Assembly (NCBI GenBank): GCA_032622095.1
Contig: CP136061.1
Span: 175,235,692-175,299,691, forward strand
Direction: 5' to 3'
Source of the DNA: Siphonodentalium dalli
Lineage: Eukaryota > Mollusca > Scaphopoda > Gadilida > Siphonodentaliidae
DNA: 64,000 nucleotides
Positions 1 through 11,476 of this stretch are shown here, piece by piece. The position numbers were made by a program, and so were the translations under genes. Positions within the stretch are counted from its first letter, which is position 1. Each line of letters begins with the position of its first letter. The notes beneath the pieces were generated by a model that had not been told where the DNA came from, searched no databases, and saw only the letters and a program-made list of their open reading frames with translations.

Positions 1-359
1 AAGTGGGGCTATTCCGAAAATATCTAGATAGTGGAGATAGCACAATTACAAGCTGATATATGAAGGTAAAATGGTGCAACCTGTTTCCAATCCGAAATGG
101 TGCATATACATTATGTTGGTGGCCATGAATGGCAAAAAATGGTAAAATTTGGTAATAAAGGTGACAAAATTAATCACGATCACCATATCGGAGAGCTCAA
201 TCATGCGTTATTCAGTAACCACCACAAATAATTGCGTAATTTAACGCTAAATGGTGGAACTTGTTGGCTATATATGTGTTTTTTTTCCAGAATTACTAAC
301 AAATTGGACCCAAAATACATCTTAAAACAGTCATTTACAGAATATAACAGCTGGTTGCC
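1..359 (+). repeat. Partial satellite monomer at window start
   Basis: This is the 3' part of a 594-type monomer. It contains the short form of the AATGGT...AATTTGG region (about 142-152), AATCATGCG, and the CTATATATG / TAACAAATTGG variants. It matches the sequence just upstream of 11477, so it is the tail of the unit that normally precedes the 5-monomer block. Confidence 0.9.
122..133. repeat. Short inverted repeat GCCATGAATGGC in each monomer
   Basis: Perfect 5-bp arms with a 2-nt centre, conserved in nearly all monomers. The other conserved dyad is TATCTAGATA (21-30). No function is evident. Confidence 0.5.
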
Positions 360-964
360 ATGGATACAGAGATCCACACAGTCACCCCAACTCGTAATAG
401 GAACGATCTAGACCAAGAACATGTCCCATGTGCAGAAGGGATGTTATGTTACACCAGCGATATAGAGTTACGGGATATTTGTCTTATTGAGAAATCGGTA
501 CCCCAACTGCCAGAAATATATATATATACAGCCGGTACCCCAACTGACCAGAATATAGGTTCAATATATATATTCCTAATTAACTGAAAAATGGAAGTGG
601 GGCTATTTCGAAAATATCTAGATAGTGGAGATAGCACAATTACAAGCTGATATATGAAGGTAAAATGGTGCAACCTGTTTCCAATCCGAAATGGTGCATA
701 TACATTATGTTGGTGGCCATGAATGGCAAAAAATGGTCAAATTTGAGAAAATTTGGTAATAAAGGTGACAAAATTAATCACGATCACCATATCGGAGAGC
801 TCAATCACGCGTTATTCAGTAACCACCATAAAAAATTGCGTAATTTAACGCTAAATGGTGGAGCTTGTTGGCTTAATATATGTGTTTTTTTCCAGAATTA
901 CTAAGAAATTGGACCCAAAATACATCTTAAAACAGTCATTTACGGAATATAACAGCTGGTTGCC
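360..964 (+). repeat. Representative satellite monomer (605-bp long form)
   Basis: Landmarks in order: anchor ATGGATACAGAGATCC (360); a CGGTACCCCAACTG direct repeat (496 and 533) flanking an (AT)6 tract (516-528); a second AT-rich stretch around 562-572; the palindrome TATCTAGATA; two AAATGGTGC words; the inverted repeat GCCATGAATGGC; the CAAATTTGAG segment that separates 605-bp from 594-bp forms; a third AAATGGTG word; and a poly-T/CCAG tract near 885-893. Open frames occur on both strands but are not conserved as proteins. Sub-types differ by stop codons and mostly amino-acid-changing substitutions. Confidence 0.9.
516..528. repeat. (AT)n microsatellite inside each monomer, insertion target of the Helitron
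   Basis: The tract has 6 AT units in most monomers followed by ACAGCCGG, and 7-8 (9 at about 10431-10448) in monomers followed by ACAGCGG. It is interrupted (ATATATTATATAT) near 29516. It is bracketed by two near-identical CGGTACCCCAACTG(A)CCAG direct repeats. The six 892-bp elements interrupt exactly this tract. Confidence 0.9.
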
Positions 965-3362
965 ATGGATACAGAGATCCACATAGTCACCCCAACTCGT
1001 AATAGGAACGATCTAGACCAAGAACATGTCCCATGTGCAGAAGGGATGTTATGTTACACCAGCGATATAGATTTACGGGATATTTGTCTTATTGAGAAAT
1101 CGGTACCGCCACTGCCAGAAATATATATATATATACAGCGGTACCCCAACTGACCGGTATATAGGTTCAATATATATATTCATAATTAACTGAAAAATGG
1201 AAGTGGGGCTATTCCGAAAATATCTAGATAGTGGAGATAGCACAATTACAAGCTGATATATGAAGGTAAAATGGTGCAACCTGTTTCCAATCCGAAATGG
1301 TGCATATACATTATGTTGGTGGCCATGAATGGCAAAAATGGTCAAATTTGAGAAAATTTGGTAATAAAGGTGACAAAATTAATCACGGTCACCATATCGG
1401 AGAGCTCAATCACGCGTTATTCAGTAACCACCACAAATAATTGCGTAATTTAACGCTAAATGGTGGAGCTTGTTGGCTTAATATATGTGTTTTTTTCCAG
1501 AATTACTAAGAAATTGGACCCAAAATACATCTTAAAACAGTCATTTGCGGAATATAACAGCTGGTTGCCATGGATACAGAGATCCACATAGTCACCCCAA
1601 CTCGTAATAGGAACGATCTAGACCAAGAACATGTCCCATGTGCAGAAGGGATGTTATGTTACACAAGCGATATAGATTAACGGGATATTTGTCTTATTGA
1701 GAAATCGGTACCCCAACTGCCAGAAATATATATATATACAGCCGGTACCCCAACTGACCAGTATATAGGTTCAATATATATATTCATAATTAACTGAAAA
1801 ATGGAAGTGGGACTATTCCGAAAATATCTAGATAGTGGAGATAGTACAATTACAAGCTGATATATGAAGGTAAAATGGTGCAACCTGTTTCCAATCCGAA
1901 ATGGTGCATATACATTATCTTGGTGGCCATGAATGGCAAAAAATTGTCAAATTTGAGAAAATTCGGTAATAAAAGTGACAAAATTAATCACGGTCACCAT
2001 ATCGGAGAGCTCAATCACGCGTTATTCAGTAACCACCACAAATAATTGCGTAATTTAACGCTAAATGGTGGAACTTGTTGGCTATATATGTGGTTTTTTT
2101 TCCAGAATTACTAACAAATTGGACCCAAAATACATCTTAAAACAGTCATTTACGGAATATAACAGCTCGTTGCCATGGATACAGAGATCCACATAGTCAC
2201 TCCAACTCGTAATAGGAACGATCTAGACCAAGAACATGTCCCATGTGCAGAAGGGATGTTATGTTACACAAGCCATATAGATTAACGGGATATTTGTCTT
2301 ATTGAGAAATCGGTACCCCAACTGCCAGAAATATATATATATACAGCCGGTACCCTAACTGACCAGTATATAGGTTCAATATATATATTCATAATTAACT
2401 GAAAAATGGAAGTGGGACTATTCCGAAAATATCTAGATAGTGGAGATAGCACAATTACAAGCTGATATATGAAGTTAAAATGGTGCAACCTGTTTCCAAT
2501 CCGAAATGGTGCATATACATTATGTTGGTGGCCATGAATGGCAAAAAATGGTAAAATTTGGTAATAAAGGTGACAAAATTAATCACGATCACCATATCGG
2601 AGAGCTCATTCATGCGTTATTCAGTAACCACCACAAATAATTGCGTAATTTTACGCTAAATGGTGGAACTTGTTGGCTATATATGTGTTTTTTTTCCAGA
2701 ATTACTAACAAATTGGACCCAAAATACATCTTAAAACAGTCATTTACAGAATATAACAGCTGGTTGCCATGGATACAGAGATCCACACAGTCACCCCAAC
2801 TCGTAATAGGAACGATCTAGACCAAGAACATGTCCCATGTGCAGAAGGGATGTTATGTTACACAAGCCATATAGATTAACGGGATATTTGTCTTATTGAG
2901 AAATCGGTACCCCAACTGCCAGAAATATATATATATACAGCCGGTACCCCAACTGACCAGTATATAGGTTCAATATATATATTCATAATTAACTGAAAAA
3001 TGGAAGTGGGACTATTCCGAAAATATCTAGATAGTGGAGATAGCACAATTACAAGCTGATATATGAAGTTAAAATGGTGCAACCTGTTTCCAATCCGAAA
3101 TGGTGCATATACATTATGTTGGTGGCCATGAATGGCAAAAAATGGTAAAATTTGGTAATAAAGGTGACAAAATTAATCACGCTCACCATATCGGAGAGCT
3201 CAATCATGCGTTATTCAGTAACCACCACAAATAATTGCGTAATTTTACGCTAAATGGTGGAACTTGTTGGCTATATATGTGTTTTTTTTCCAGAATTACT
3301 AACAAATTGGACCCAAAATACATCTTAAAACAGTCATTTACAGAATATAACAGCTGGTTGCC

Positions 3363-6300
3363 ATGGATACAGAGATCCACACAGTCACCCCAACTCGTAA
3401 TAGGAACGATCTAGACCAAGAACATGTCCCATGTGCAGAAGGGATGTTATGTTACACCAGCGATATAGAGTTACGGGATATTTGTCTTATTGAGAAATCG
3501 GTACCCCAACTGCCAGAAATATATATATATACAGCCGGTACCCCAACTGACCAGTATATAGGTTCAATATATATATTAATAATTAACTGAAAAATGGAAG
3601 TGGGGCTATTTCGAAAATATCTAGATAGTGGAGATAGCACAATTACAAGCTGATATATGAAGGTAAAATGGTGCAACCTGTTTCCAATCCGAAATGGTGC
3701 ATATACATTATGTTGGTGGCCATGAATGGCAAAAAATGGTCAAATTTGAGAAAATTTGGTAATAAAGGTGACAAAATTAATCACGATCACCATATCGGAG
3801 AGCTCAATCACGCGTTATTCAGTAACCACCACAAATAATTGCGTAATTTAACGCTAAATGGTGGAGCTTGTTGGCTTAATATATGTGTTTTTTTCCAGAA
3901 TTACTAAGAAATTGGACCCAAAATACATCTTAAAACAGTCATTTACGGAATATAACAGCTGGTTGCCATGGATACAGAGATCCACATAGTCACCACAACT
4001 CGTAATAGGAACGATCTAGACCAAGAACATGTCCCATGTGCAGAAGGGATGTTATGTTACACCAGCGATATAGAGTTACGGGATATTTGTCTTATTGAGA
4101 AATCGGTACCCCAACTGCCAGAAATATATATATATATATACAGCGGTACCCCAACTGACCAGTATATAGGTTCAATATATATATTCATAATTAACTGAAA
4201 AATGGAAGTGGGGCTATTCCGAAAATATCTAGATAGTGGAGATAGCACAATTACAAGCTGATATATGAAGGTAAAATGGTGCAACCTGTTTCCAATCCGA
4301 AATGGTGCATATACATTATGTTGGTGGCCATGAATGGCAAAACATGGTAAAATTTGAGAAAATTTGGTAATAAAGGTGACAAAATTAATCACGATCACCA
4401 TATCGGAGAGCTCAATCACGCGTTATTCAGTAACCACCACAAATAATTGCGTAATTTAACGCTAAATGGTGGAGCTTGTTGGCTATATATGTGTTTTTTT
4501 TCCAGAATTACTAACAAATTGGACCCAAAATACATCTTAAAACAGTCATTTACAGAATATAACAGCTGGTTGCCATGGATACAGAGATCCACACAGTCAC
4601 CCCAACTCGTAATAGGAACGATCTAGACCAAGAACATGTCCCATGTGCAGAAGGGATGTTATGTTACACAAGCCATATAGATTAACGGGATATTTGTCTT
4701 ATTGAGAAATCGGTACCCCAACTGCCAGAAATATATATATATACAGCCGGTACCCCAACTGACCAGTATATAGGTTCAATATATATATTCATAATTAACT
4801 GAAAAATGGAAGTGGGACTATTCCGAAAATATCTAGATAGTGGAGATAGCACAATTACAAGCTGATATATGAAGTTAAAATGGTGCAACCTGTTTCCAAT
4901 CCGAAATGGTGCATATACATTATGTTGGTGGCCATGAATGGCAAAAAATGGTAAAATTTGGTAATAAAGGTGACAAAATTAATCACGATCACCATATCGG
5001 AGAGCTCATTCATGCGTTATTCAGTAACCACCACAAATAATTGCGTAATTTTACGCTAAATGGTGGAACTTGTTGGCTATATATGTGTTTTTTTTCCAGA
5101 ATTACTAACAAATTGGACCCAAAATACATCTTAAAACAGTCATTTACAGAATATAACAGCTGGTTGCCATGGATACAGAGATCCACACAGTCACCCCAAC
5201 TCGTAATAGGAACGATCTAGACCAAGAACATGTCCCATGTGCAGAAGGGATGTTATGTTACACAAGCCATATAGATTAACGGGATATTTGTCTTATTGAG
5301 AAATCGGTACCCCAACTGCCAGAAATATATATATATACAGCCGGTACCCAAACTGACCAGTATATAGGTTCAATATATATATTCATAATTAACTGAAAAA
5401 TGGAAGTGGGACTATTCCGAAAATATCTAGATAGTGGAGATAGCACAATTACAAGCTGATATATGAAGTTAAAATGGTGCAACCTGTTTCCAATCCGAAA
5501 TGGTGCATATACATTATGTTGGTGGCCATGAATGGCAAAAAATGGTAAAATTTGGTAATAAAGGTGACAAAATTAATCACGATCACCATATCGGAGAGCT
5601 CAATCATGCGTTATTCAGTAACCACCACAAATAATTGCGTAATTTTACGCTAAATGGTGGAACTTGTTGGCTATATATGTGTTTTTTTTCCAGAATTACT
5701 AACAAATTGGACCCAAAATACATCTTAAAACAGTCATTTACAGAATATAACAGCTGGTTGCCATGGATACAGAGATCCACACAGTCACCCCAACTCGTAA
5801 TAGGAACGATCTAGACCAAGAACATGTCCCATGTGCAGAAGGGATGTTATGTTACACCAGCGATATAGAGTTACGGGATATTTGTCTTATTGAGAAATCG
5901 GTACCCCAACTGCCAGAAATATATATATATACAGCCGGTACCCCAACTGACCAGTATATAGGTTCAATATATATATTAATAATTAACTGAAAAATGGAAG
6001 TGGGGCTATTTCGAAAATATCTAGATAGTGGAGATAGCACAATTACAAGCTGATATATGAAGGTAAAATGGTGCAACCTGTTTCCAATCCGAAATGGTGC
6101 ATATACATTATGTTGGTGGCCATGAATGGCAAAAAATGGTCAAATTTGAGAAAATTTGGTAATAAAGGTGACAAAATTAATCACGATCACCATATCGGAG
6201 AGCTCAATCACGCGTTATTCAGTAACCACCACAAATAATTGCGTAATTTAACGCTAAATGGTGGAGCTTGTTGGCTTAATATATGTGTTTTTTTCCAGAA

Positions 6301-6525
6301 TTACTAAGAAATTGGACCCAAAATACATCTTAAAACAGTCATTTACGGAATATAACAGCTGGTTGCCATGGATACAGAGATCCACATAGTCACCACAACT
6401 CGTAATAGGAACGATCTAGACCAAGAACATGTCCCATGTGCAGAAGGGATGTTATGTTACACCAGCGATATAGATTTACGGGATTTTGTCTTATTGAGAA
6501 ATCGGTACCCCAACTGCCAGAAATA
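3363..6525 (+). repeat. Satellite monomers between block 1 and Helitron copy 1
   Basis: Starts are 3363, 3968, 4575, 5169, 5763 and 6368 (the last split by the Helitron). 3363 and 5763 carry the ATTAATAATTAAC variant. 3968 and 6368 carry CACCACAACTCG. 4575/5169 are 594-type units with AAGCCATATAG. The 6368 unit has a 1-bp deletion (GGATTTTG instead of GGATATTTG) upstream of the insertion site. Confidence 0.88.
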
Positions 6526-6548
6526 TCTATTATATATTTTGGAAGATC

Positions 6549-6571
6549 TGTTTGTGTGTTTGTGTGTGTGT
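6549..6571 (+). repeat. GT-rich simple-sequence tract near Helitron 5' end
   Basis: A TGTTTGTGTG-type tract lies about 23 bp inside the element's 5' terminus. It recurs unchanged in all six copies. Confidence 0.8.
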
Positions 6572-6673
6572 AATCGATGGACTCGAAAATGGCCCAGCCG
6601 ATTTCGATGAAACTTGGTATGTGGGGGTATTTTCGGGTCAGGACCAACATAGGCCTATTAATTTGTCCGTGCG

Positions 6674-6951
6674 AGGTCAACTTTTCACGTGCCGAGGTCA
6701 AATCTGTTTTTACGCCGTTTTGCGCTAATATATTTCAGTTCGGTGCTTACAAATCGATTCGAAACAGCGCGAATAATAACATGCCAGTCATAATAATGAC
6801 ACTATGAGAATCTTTCGTGTTTCCTCTTTCCAACGATATATAATATGTATGTATCCGTTTTAGTTATCTGCCTCAATTATTAAGAAGAAGTGGTACGATC
6901 TTCTATCAGGGTAAAAACAATGCGTAACTTCTATGACGTCGTTAGAGGTCA
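6674..6951 (+). promoter_or_regulatory. AGGTCA half-sites, CACGTG and CRE-like word in Helitron 5' half
   Basis: AGGTCA occurs at 6674-6679, 6695-6700 and 6946-6951. An E-box word CACGTG (6686-6691) lies between the first two, and TGACGTC is at 6934-6940. These match known nuclear-receptor, bHLH and CREB-type binding words. Any regulatory activity is inference; short words also arise by chance, though the density is high. Confidence 0.35.
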
Positions 6952-7237
6952 TAAAGTTAGATCACGTTAACTCTTCTCCGGCCGATGCATTTGACTGTTT
7001 CAGACGTCTTGGCGATATCTCGGGCACCGATGGTAATTTATCTTTACGTTGAAACTTGATAATTAATGAGCGTGTGTATATGAGGCGCGTTTATATACTT
7101 CAGTGGAAATCAAATCGGGTTAAACTGGCGGATTTTTACGGACGAAATTTGATGCATAGGGTATCTCGGTATCCGATGGGCCGATTTCCCGGTATCCGCT
7201 TGGCCGATTTCCACCATTTTTGGGGTGTTGGTCCACC

Positions 7238-7387
7238 TGACCTTGACCTTCAAAATGGTAAATTCAAGGTCAAATCGGGTAAAACCGGATGGATTTCGAC
7301 GGGTACTTTTGTCGGGTACTTTTGTTCGGACGGGTCAAATCGTGACCCCACTTGACCTTGGCCTTCAAAATAGACAATTCAAGGTCA
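7238..7387 (+). repeat. Duplicated AGGTCA-rich module in Helitron 3' part
   Basis: Two related ~35-45-bp modules lie near the 3' end. The first has TGACCTTGACCTT (7238-7250), CAAAATGGTAAAT, then TCAAGGTCA (7264-7272). The second has TTGACCTTGGCCTT (7352-7365), CAAAATAGACAAT, then TCAAGGTCA (7379-7387). Each can fold as an inverted repeat (TTGACCTT...AAGGTCAA). TCAAGGTCA equals the extended half-site bound by NR5A/ERR-type monomeric nuclear receptors. Binding is not shown. Confidence 0.6.
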
Positions 7388-7390
7388 AAG

Positions 7391-7417
7391 CCCGGACGAA
7401 GTCGGGTCACCTTCTAG
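7391..7417 (+). other. Helitron 3' hairpin and CTAG terminus
   Basis: A stem of CCCGGAC against GTCGGG with a GAA loop and one bulged G, then TCACCTT and terminal CTAG. A short GC hairpin just upstream of CTRR is the 3' transposition signal of Helitrons. Confidence 0.75.
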
Positions 7418-10400
7418 TATATATATATACAGCGGTACCCCAACTGACCAGTATATAGGTTCAATATATATATTCATAATTAACTGAAAAATGGAAGTGG
7501 GGCTATTCCGAAAATATCTAGATAGTGGAGATAGCACAATTACAAGCTGATATATGAAGGTAAAATGGTGCAACCTGTTTCCAATCCGAAATGGTGCATA
7601 TACATTATGTTGGTGGCCATGAATGGCAAAAATGGTCAAATTTGAGAAAATTTGGTAATAAAGGTGACAACATTAATCACGGTCACCATATCGGAGAGCT
7701 CAATCACGCGTTATTCAGTAACCACCACAAATAATTGCGTAATTTAACGCTAAATGGTGGAGCTTGTTGGCTTAATATATGTGTTTTTTTCCAGAATTAC
7801 TAAGAAATTGGACCCAAAATACATCTTAAAACAGTCATTTGCGGAATATAACAGCTGCTTGCCATGGATACAGAGATCCACATAGTCACCCCAACTCGTA
7901 ATAGGAACGATCTAGACCAAGAACATGTCCCATGTGCAGAAGGGATGTTATGTTACACAAGCGATATAGATTAACGGGATATTTGTCTTATTGAGAAATC
8001 GGTACCCCAACTGCCAGAAATATATATATATACAGCCGGTACCCCAACTGACCAGTATATAGGTTCAATATATATATTCATAATTAACTGAAAAATGGAA
8101 GTGGGACTATTCCGAAAATATCTAGATAGTGGAGATAGCACAATTACAAGCTGATATATGAAGTTAAAATGGTGCAACCTGTTTCCAATCCGAAATGGTG
8201 CATATACATTATGTTGGTGGCCATGAATGGCAAACAATGGTAAAATTTGGTAATAAAGGTGACAAAATTAATCACGATCACCATATCGGAGAGCTCAATC
8301 ATGCGTTATTCAGTAACCACCACAAATAATTGCGTAATTTTACGCTAAATGGTGGAACTTGTTGGCTATATATGTGTTTTTTTTCCAGAATTACTAACAA
8401 ATTGGACCCAAAATACATCTTAAAACAGTCATTTACAGAATATAACAGCTGGTTGCCATGGATACAGAGATCCACACAGTCACCCCAACTCGTAATAGGA
8501 ACGATCTAGACCAAGAACATGTCCCATGTGCAGAAGGGATGTTATGTTACACCAGCGATATAGAGTTACGGGATATTTGTCTTATTGAGAAATCGGTACC
8601 CCAACTGCCAGAAATATATATATATACAGCCGGTACCCCAACTGACCAGTATATAGGTTCAATATATATATTAATAATTAACTGAAAAATGGAAGTGGGG
8701 CTATTTCGAAAATATCTAGATAGTGGAGATAGAACAATTACAAGCTGATATATGAAGGTAAAATGGTGCAACATGTTTCCAATCCGAAATGGTGCATATA
8801 CATTATGTTGGTGGCCATGAATGGCAAAAAATGGTCAAATTTGAGAAAATTTGGTAATAAAGGTGACAAAATTAATCACGATCACCATATCGGAGAGCTC
8901 AATCACGCGTTATTCAGTAACCACCACAAATAATTGCGTAATTTAACGCTAAATGGTGGAGCTTGTTGGCTTAATATATGTGTTTTTTTCCAGAATTACT
9001 AAGAAATTGGACCGAAAATACATCTTAAAACAGTCATTTACGGAATATAACAGCTGGTTGCCATGGATACAGAGATCCACATAGTCACCACAACTCGTAA
9101 TAGGAACGATCTAGACCAAGAACATGTCCCATGTGCAGAAGGGATGTTATGTTACACCAGCGATATAGATTTACGGGATATTTGTCTTATTGAGAAATCG
9201 GTACCCCAACTGCCAGAAATATATATATATATACAGCGGTACCCCAACTGACCAGTATATAGGTTCAATATATATATTCATAATTAACTGAAAAATGGAA
9301 GTGGGACTATTCCGAAAATATCTAGATAGTGGAGATAGTACAATTACAAGCTGATATATGAAGGTAAAATGGTGCAACCTGTTTCCAATCCGAAATGGTG
9401 CATATACATTATCTTGGTGGCCATGAATGGCAAAAAATTGTCAAATTTGAGAAAATTCGGTAATAAAAGTGACAAAATTAATCACGGTCACCATATCGGA
9501 GAGCTCAATCACGCGTTATTCAGTAACCACCACAAATAATTGCGTAATTTAACGCTAAATGGTGGAACTTGTTGGCTATATATGTGGTTTTTTTTCCAGA
9601 ATTACTAACAAATTGGACCCAAAATACATCTTAAAACAGTCATTTACGGAATATAACAGCTCGTTGCCATGGATACAGAGATCCACATAGTCACTCCAAC
9701 TCGTAATAGGAACGATCTAGACCAAGAACATGTCCCATGTGCAGAAGGGATGTTATGTTACACAAGCGATATAGATTAACAGGATATTTGTCTTATTGAG
9801 AAATCGGTACCCCAACTGCCAGAAATATATATATATACAGCCGGTACCCCAACTGACCAGTATATAGGTTCAATATATATATTCATAATTAACTGAAAAA
9901 TGGAAGTGGGACTATTCCGAAAATATCTAGATAGTGGAGATAGCACAATTACAAGCTGATATATGAAGGTAAAATTGTGCAACCTGTTTCCAATCCGAAA
10001 TGGTGCATATACATTATGTTGGTGGCCATGAATGGCAAAACATGGTAAAATTTGAGAAAATTTGGTAATAAAGGTGACAAAATTAATCACGATCACCATA
10101 TCGGAGAGCTCAATCACGCGTTATTCAGTAACCACCACAAATAATTGCGTAATTTAACGCTAAATGGTGGAGCTTGTTGGCTTAATATATGTGTTTTTTT
10201 CCAGAATTACTAAGAAATTGGACGCAAAATACATCTTAAAACAGTCATTTACGGAATATAACAGCTGGTTGCCATGGATACAGAGATCCACATAGTCACC
10301 CCAACTCGCAATAGGAACGATCTAGACCAAGAACATGTCCCATGTGCAGAAGGGATGTTATGTTACACCAGCGATATAGATTTACGGGATATTTGTCTTA

Positions 10401-11476
10401 TTGAGAAATCGGTACCCCAACTGCCAGAAATATATATATATATATATACAGCGGTACCCCAACTGACCAGTATATAGGTTCAATATATATATTCATAATT
10501 AACTGAAAAATGGAAGTGGGGCTATTCCGAAAATATCTAGATAGTGGAGATAGCACAATTACAAGCTGATATATGAAGGTAAAATGGTGCAACCTGTTTC
10601 CAATCCGAAATGGTGCATATACATTATGTTGGTGGCCATGAATGGCAAAAATGGTCAAATTTGAGAAAATTTGGTAATAAAGGTGACAAAATTAATCACG
10701 GTCACCATATCGGAGAGCTCAATCACGCGTTATTCAGTAACAACCACAAATAATTGCGTAATTTAACGCTAAATGGTGGAGCTTTTTGGCTTAATATATG
10801 TGTTTTTTTCCAGAATTACTAAGAAATTGGACCCAAAATACATCTTAAAACAGTCATTTGCGGAATATAACAGCTGGTTGCCATGGATACAGAGATCCAC
10901 ATAGTCACCCCAACTCGTAATAGGAACGATCTAGACCAAGAACATGTCCCATGTGCAGAAGGGATGTTATGTTACACAAGCGATATAGATTAACGGGATA
11001 TTTGTCTTATTGAGAAATCGGTACCCCAACTGCCAGAAATATATATATATACAGCCGGTACCCCAACTGACCAGTATATAGGTTCAATATATATATTCAT
11101 AATTAACTGAAAAATGGAAGTGGGACTATTCCGAAAATATCTAGATAGTGGATATAGCACAATTACAACCTGATATATGAAGGTAAAATGGTGCAACCTG
11201 TTTCCAATCCGAAATGGTGCATATACATTATGTTGGTGGCCATGAATGGCAAAAAATGGTAAAATTTGGTAATAAAGGTGACAAAATTAATCACGATCAC
11301 CATATCGGAGAGCTCAATCATGCCCTATTCAGTAACCACCACAAATAATTGCGTAATTTTACGCTAAATGGTGGAACTTGTTGGCTATATATGTGTTTTT
11401 TTTCCAGAATTACTAACAAATTGGACCCAAAATACATCTTAAAACAGTCATTTACAGAATATAACAGCTGGTTGCC
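7418..11476 (+). repeat. Satellite monomers between Helitron copy 1 and block 2
   Basis: The rest of the split monomer is followed by starts at 7864, 8458, 9063, 9669, 10274 and 10883. Marks: GCTGCTTGCC before 7864, GTGACAACATT at about 7665, GCAACATGTTTCC at about 8767, ATTATCTTGG near 9410, AACAGGATATT at about 9779, CTCGCAATAGG and (AT)9 in the 10274 unit. Confidence 0.88.

Larger units (their letters stand above)
360..3362 (+). repeat. 5-monomer HOR block, copy 1 (3,003 bp)
   Basis: Monomer starts are 360, 965, 1570, 2175 and 2769 (605+605+605+594+594). Unit-specific marks: CCAGAATATA in the first; CCGCCACTGCC and GGTATATAGG in the second; CAAGCGATATAGATTAAC in the third; CACTCC with an AAGCCATATAG variant in the fourth; CACGCTC at the end of the fifth. 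The same ordered set recurs five more times. Confidence 0.9.
6526..7417 (+). mobile_element. Non-autonomous Helitron-like element, copy 1 (892 bp)
   Basis: Starts with TC after host A (6525) and ends CTAG before host T (7418). The hairpin CCCGGAC-GAA-GTCGGG (7391-7406, one bulged base) lies 7 nt before the terminal CTAG. Joining the flanks gives AGAA(AT)7ACAGCGG, identical to uninserted monomers such as those starting 965 and 9063, so there is no target-site duplication. These are the established terminal rules of Helitrons. No Rep/helicase coding sequence is present; open frames of 76-103 codons show no recognisable domain. The interior has a GT-rich 5' stretch (6549-6571) and many AGGTCA words. 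The alternative is an unrelated element that happened to land in AT repeats, but the combined TC, CTAG, hairpin and A/T evidence argues against this. Confidence 0.82.

Noticed and set aside
555-575. RNA polymerase III B-box (GGTTCAATAT region), suggesting a tRNA-derived repeat
   Set aside because: Only GGTTCAA matches, and no A-box lies at the right distance upstream; no cloverleaf could be formed.
360-587. Recurrent ~75-codon plus-strand ORF (MDTEIH...) in many monomers
   Set aside because: It is broken by an in-frame TAA in the GATTAAC monomer types and shifted by the 1-bp deletion in Helitron-bearing units. Its tail is microsatellite, and differences between copies are often amino-acid changing. 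Recurrence reflects the satellite, not coding selection.
449-673. Recurrent 68-120-codon minus-strand ORF (MHHFTF...) in most monomers
   Set aside because: It overlaps the plus-strand frame and the (AT)n tract (reading IYIYI), its ends vary with AT copy number, and no domain is recognisable. Near-identical repeats keep an open frame by descent alone.
880-905. Splice acceptor (poly-T then CCAG) and TACTAAC branch-like word
   Set aside because: There is no associated exon or donor, and TACTAAC lies downstream rather than upstream of the AG. The poly-T length varies freely among copies.
360-964. CENP-B box in the monomer
   Set aside because: I looked for TTCGNNNNANNCGGG. The only CGGG context (TTTACGGGATA and variants) lacks the required A and the TTCG half.
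6577-7355. ORFs of 76-103 codons inside the 892-bp element as Rep/helicase remnants
   Set aside because: No Rep HUH motif or helicase motifs are visible, frames overlap on both strands, and lengths are what random sequence could give.
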